In this document: piece after piece, positions 5,211-5,530 of the stretch
Position numbering within the stretch: position 1 is the first letter of the stretch
Layout: each line of letters opens with the position of its first letter
DNA from: Bacteroidales bacterium
GTDB lineage: Bacteria; Bacteroidota; Bacteroidia; Bacteroidales; ML635J-15
Assembly (NCBI GenBank): GCA_028696755.1
Contig: JAQVGK010000261.1
Span: 1 to 5,530 of the forward strand
Reading direction: 5' to 3'
Length of the DNA: 5,530 nucleotides
Notes under the pieces: model-generated
Seen by the model: only the letters and a program-made list of their open reading frames with translations
Told to the model about the DNA's origin: nothing
Database searches by the model: none
Program-made: the position numbers and the translations under genes

Positions 5211-5492
5211 TTAAATATTACATGCAATTATTAATACAACTAAAAAAATAATTACAAAAAACACACTAATAAAAACCAGGGTGTTTCGACGTTTTTCTAT
5301 TACACTTTCATCATGAATTCTTTTCTTAATTCTTGATAATTCAGTGGGCGATATTACCTTATCGTGAACTTCTAAATTCTTGTAATAATTTTTCGTATCG
5401 TTTTCTTTCAATAAATCTTTAAGATTTTGCTTTGGTCTAGCATTATTCTTAAGAGTTGTTATCATTGCTAATACTGATCCACCGAAACTCAT
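5211..5492 (-). CDS. Small conserved membrane protein (MSFGGSV family), unknown function
   Basis: A protein of 93 residues. From memory, the start MSFGGSVLAMITTLKNNARPK matches a group of small Bacteroidota hypothetical proteins that share this glycine-rich opening, a charged middle and one C-terminal helix; no domain name or function is known to me. Residues 20-70 are polar and strongly basic/acidic (KDLLKENDTKNYYKNLE, ELSRIKKRIHDESVIEKRRN). Residues 71-90 (TLVFISVFFVIIFLVVLIIA) are a single membrane helix at the very end, so it is probably a tail-anchored inner-membrane protein with the N-terminus in the cytoplasm (KRR just before the helix). ATG 5490-5492 is the family start; no Shine-Dalgarno is evident, and the promoter may lie beyond the window. 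It is the only intact gene beyond the palindromic element and shows no operon partner here. Confidence 0.75.
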   Translation of the reverse strand: MSFGGSVLAMITTLKNNARPKQNLKDLLKENDTKNYYKNLEVHDKVISPTELSRIKKRIHDESVIEKRRNTLVFISVFFVIIFLVVLIIACNI

Positions 5493-5530
5493 ACTTCAAA
5501 GTTTTTGTTAATAATTAATCTCGAGACACT

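Noticed and set aside
1..5530. tRNA or rRNA genes
   Set aside because: No cloverleaf with a T-loop GTTCRA-type motif or conserved rRNA stretch was seen on either strand.

Overview
The window looks like chromosomal accessory DNA of a member of the Bacteroidota. It is strongly AT-rich. Several starts are preceded by the Bacteroidota-type -7 element TAnnTTTG, most starts lack a Shine-Dalgarno sequence, and several small proteins match, from memory, conserved hypothetical families of that phylum. The exact genus cannot be read from the sequence.

Layout. Bases 1-1192 (+) hold the 3' part of a hybrid sensor histidine kinase (HisKA, HATPase_c, receiver). All catalytic motifs are present, but the reading frame is broken twice, each time by a -1 shift in a run of A. 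Bases 1193-1715 have no gene. They contain a possible small terminator, a GC-rich cluster of hairpins, a perfect 20-bp inverted repeat, and near-matching inverted ends flanked by TAACTA, which together suggest a non-autonomous mobile element.

Bases 1716-4511 carry six genes, all on the minus strand: a small secreted protein with its own clear promoter (1716-2018); a 136-residue acidic helical protein of unknown function (2110-2520); an overlapping HEPN / MNT-nucleotidyltransferase pair (3249 down to 2579) that looks like a toxin-antitoxin module; a 101-residue conserved hypothetical protein (3318-3623); and a membrane-anchored metallophosphoesterase of the YkuE/YaeI type (3687-4511).

Bases 4512-5210 again hold no intact gene. 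At 4554-4682 (-) is a short coding remnant that resembles the C-terminal end of a HipA-type kinase. It is followed by a nested set of inverted repeats (about 4765-5106) built around the motif TGTCC-GCT-GGACA. A small membrane protein (5211-5492, -) closes the window.

The genes do not form one pathway. The only clear functional unit is the HEPN-MNT operon. The kinase breaks, the HipA-like remnant and the two palindromic intergenic elements suggest a region with past insertions and decay. No convincing new multi-gene system is visible; the two repeat-rich intergenic regions and the HEPN variant that lacks the RX4-6H motif deserve the closest look.
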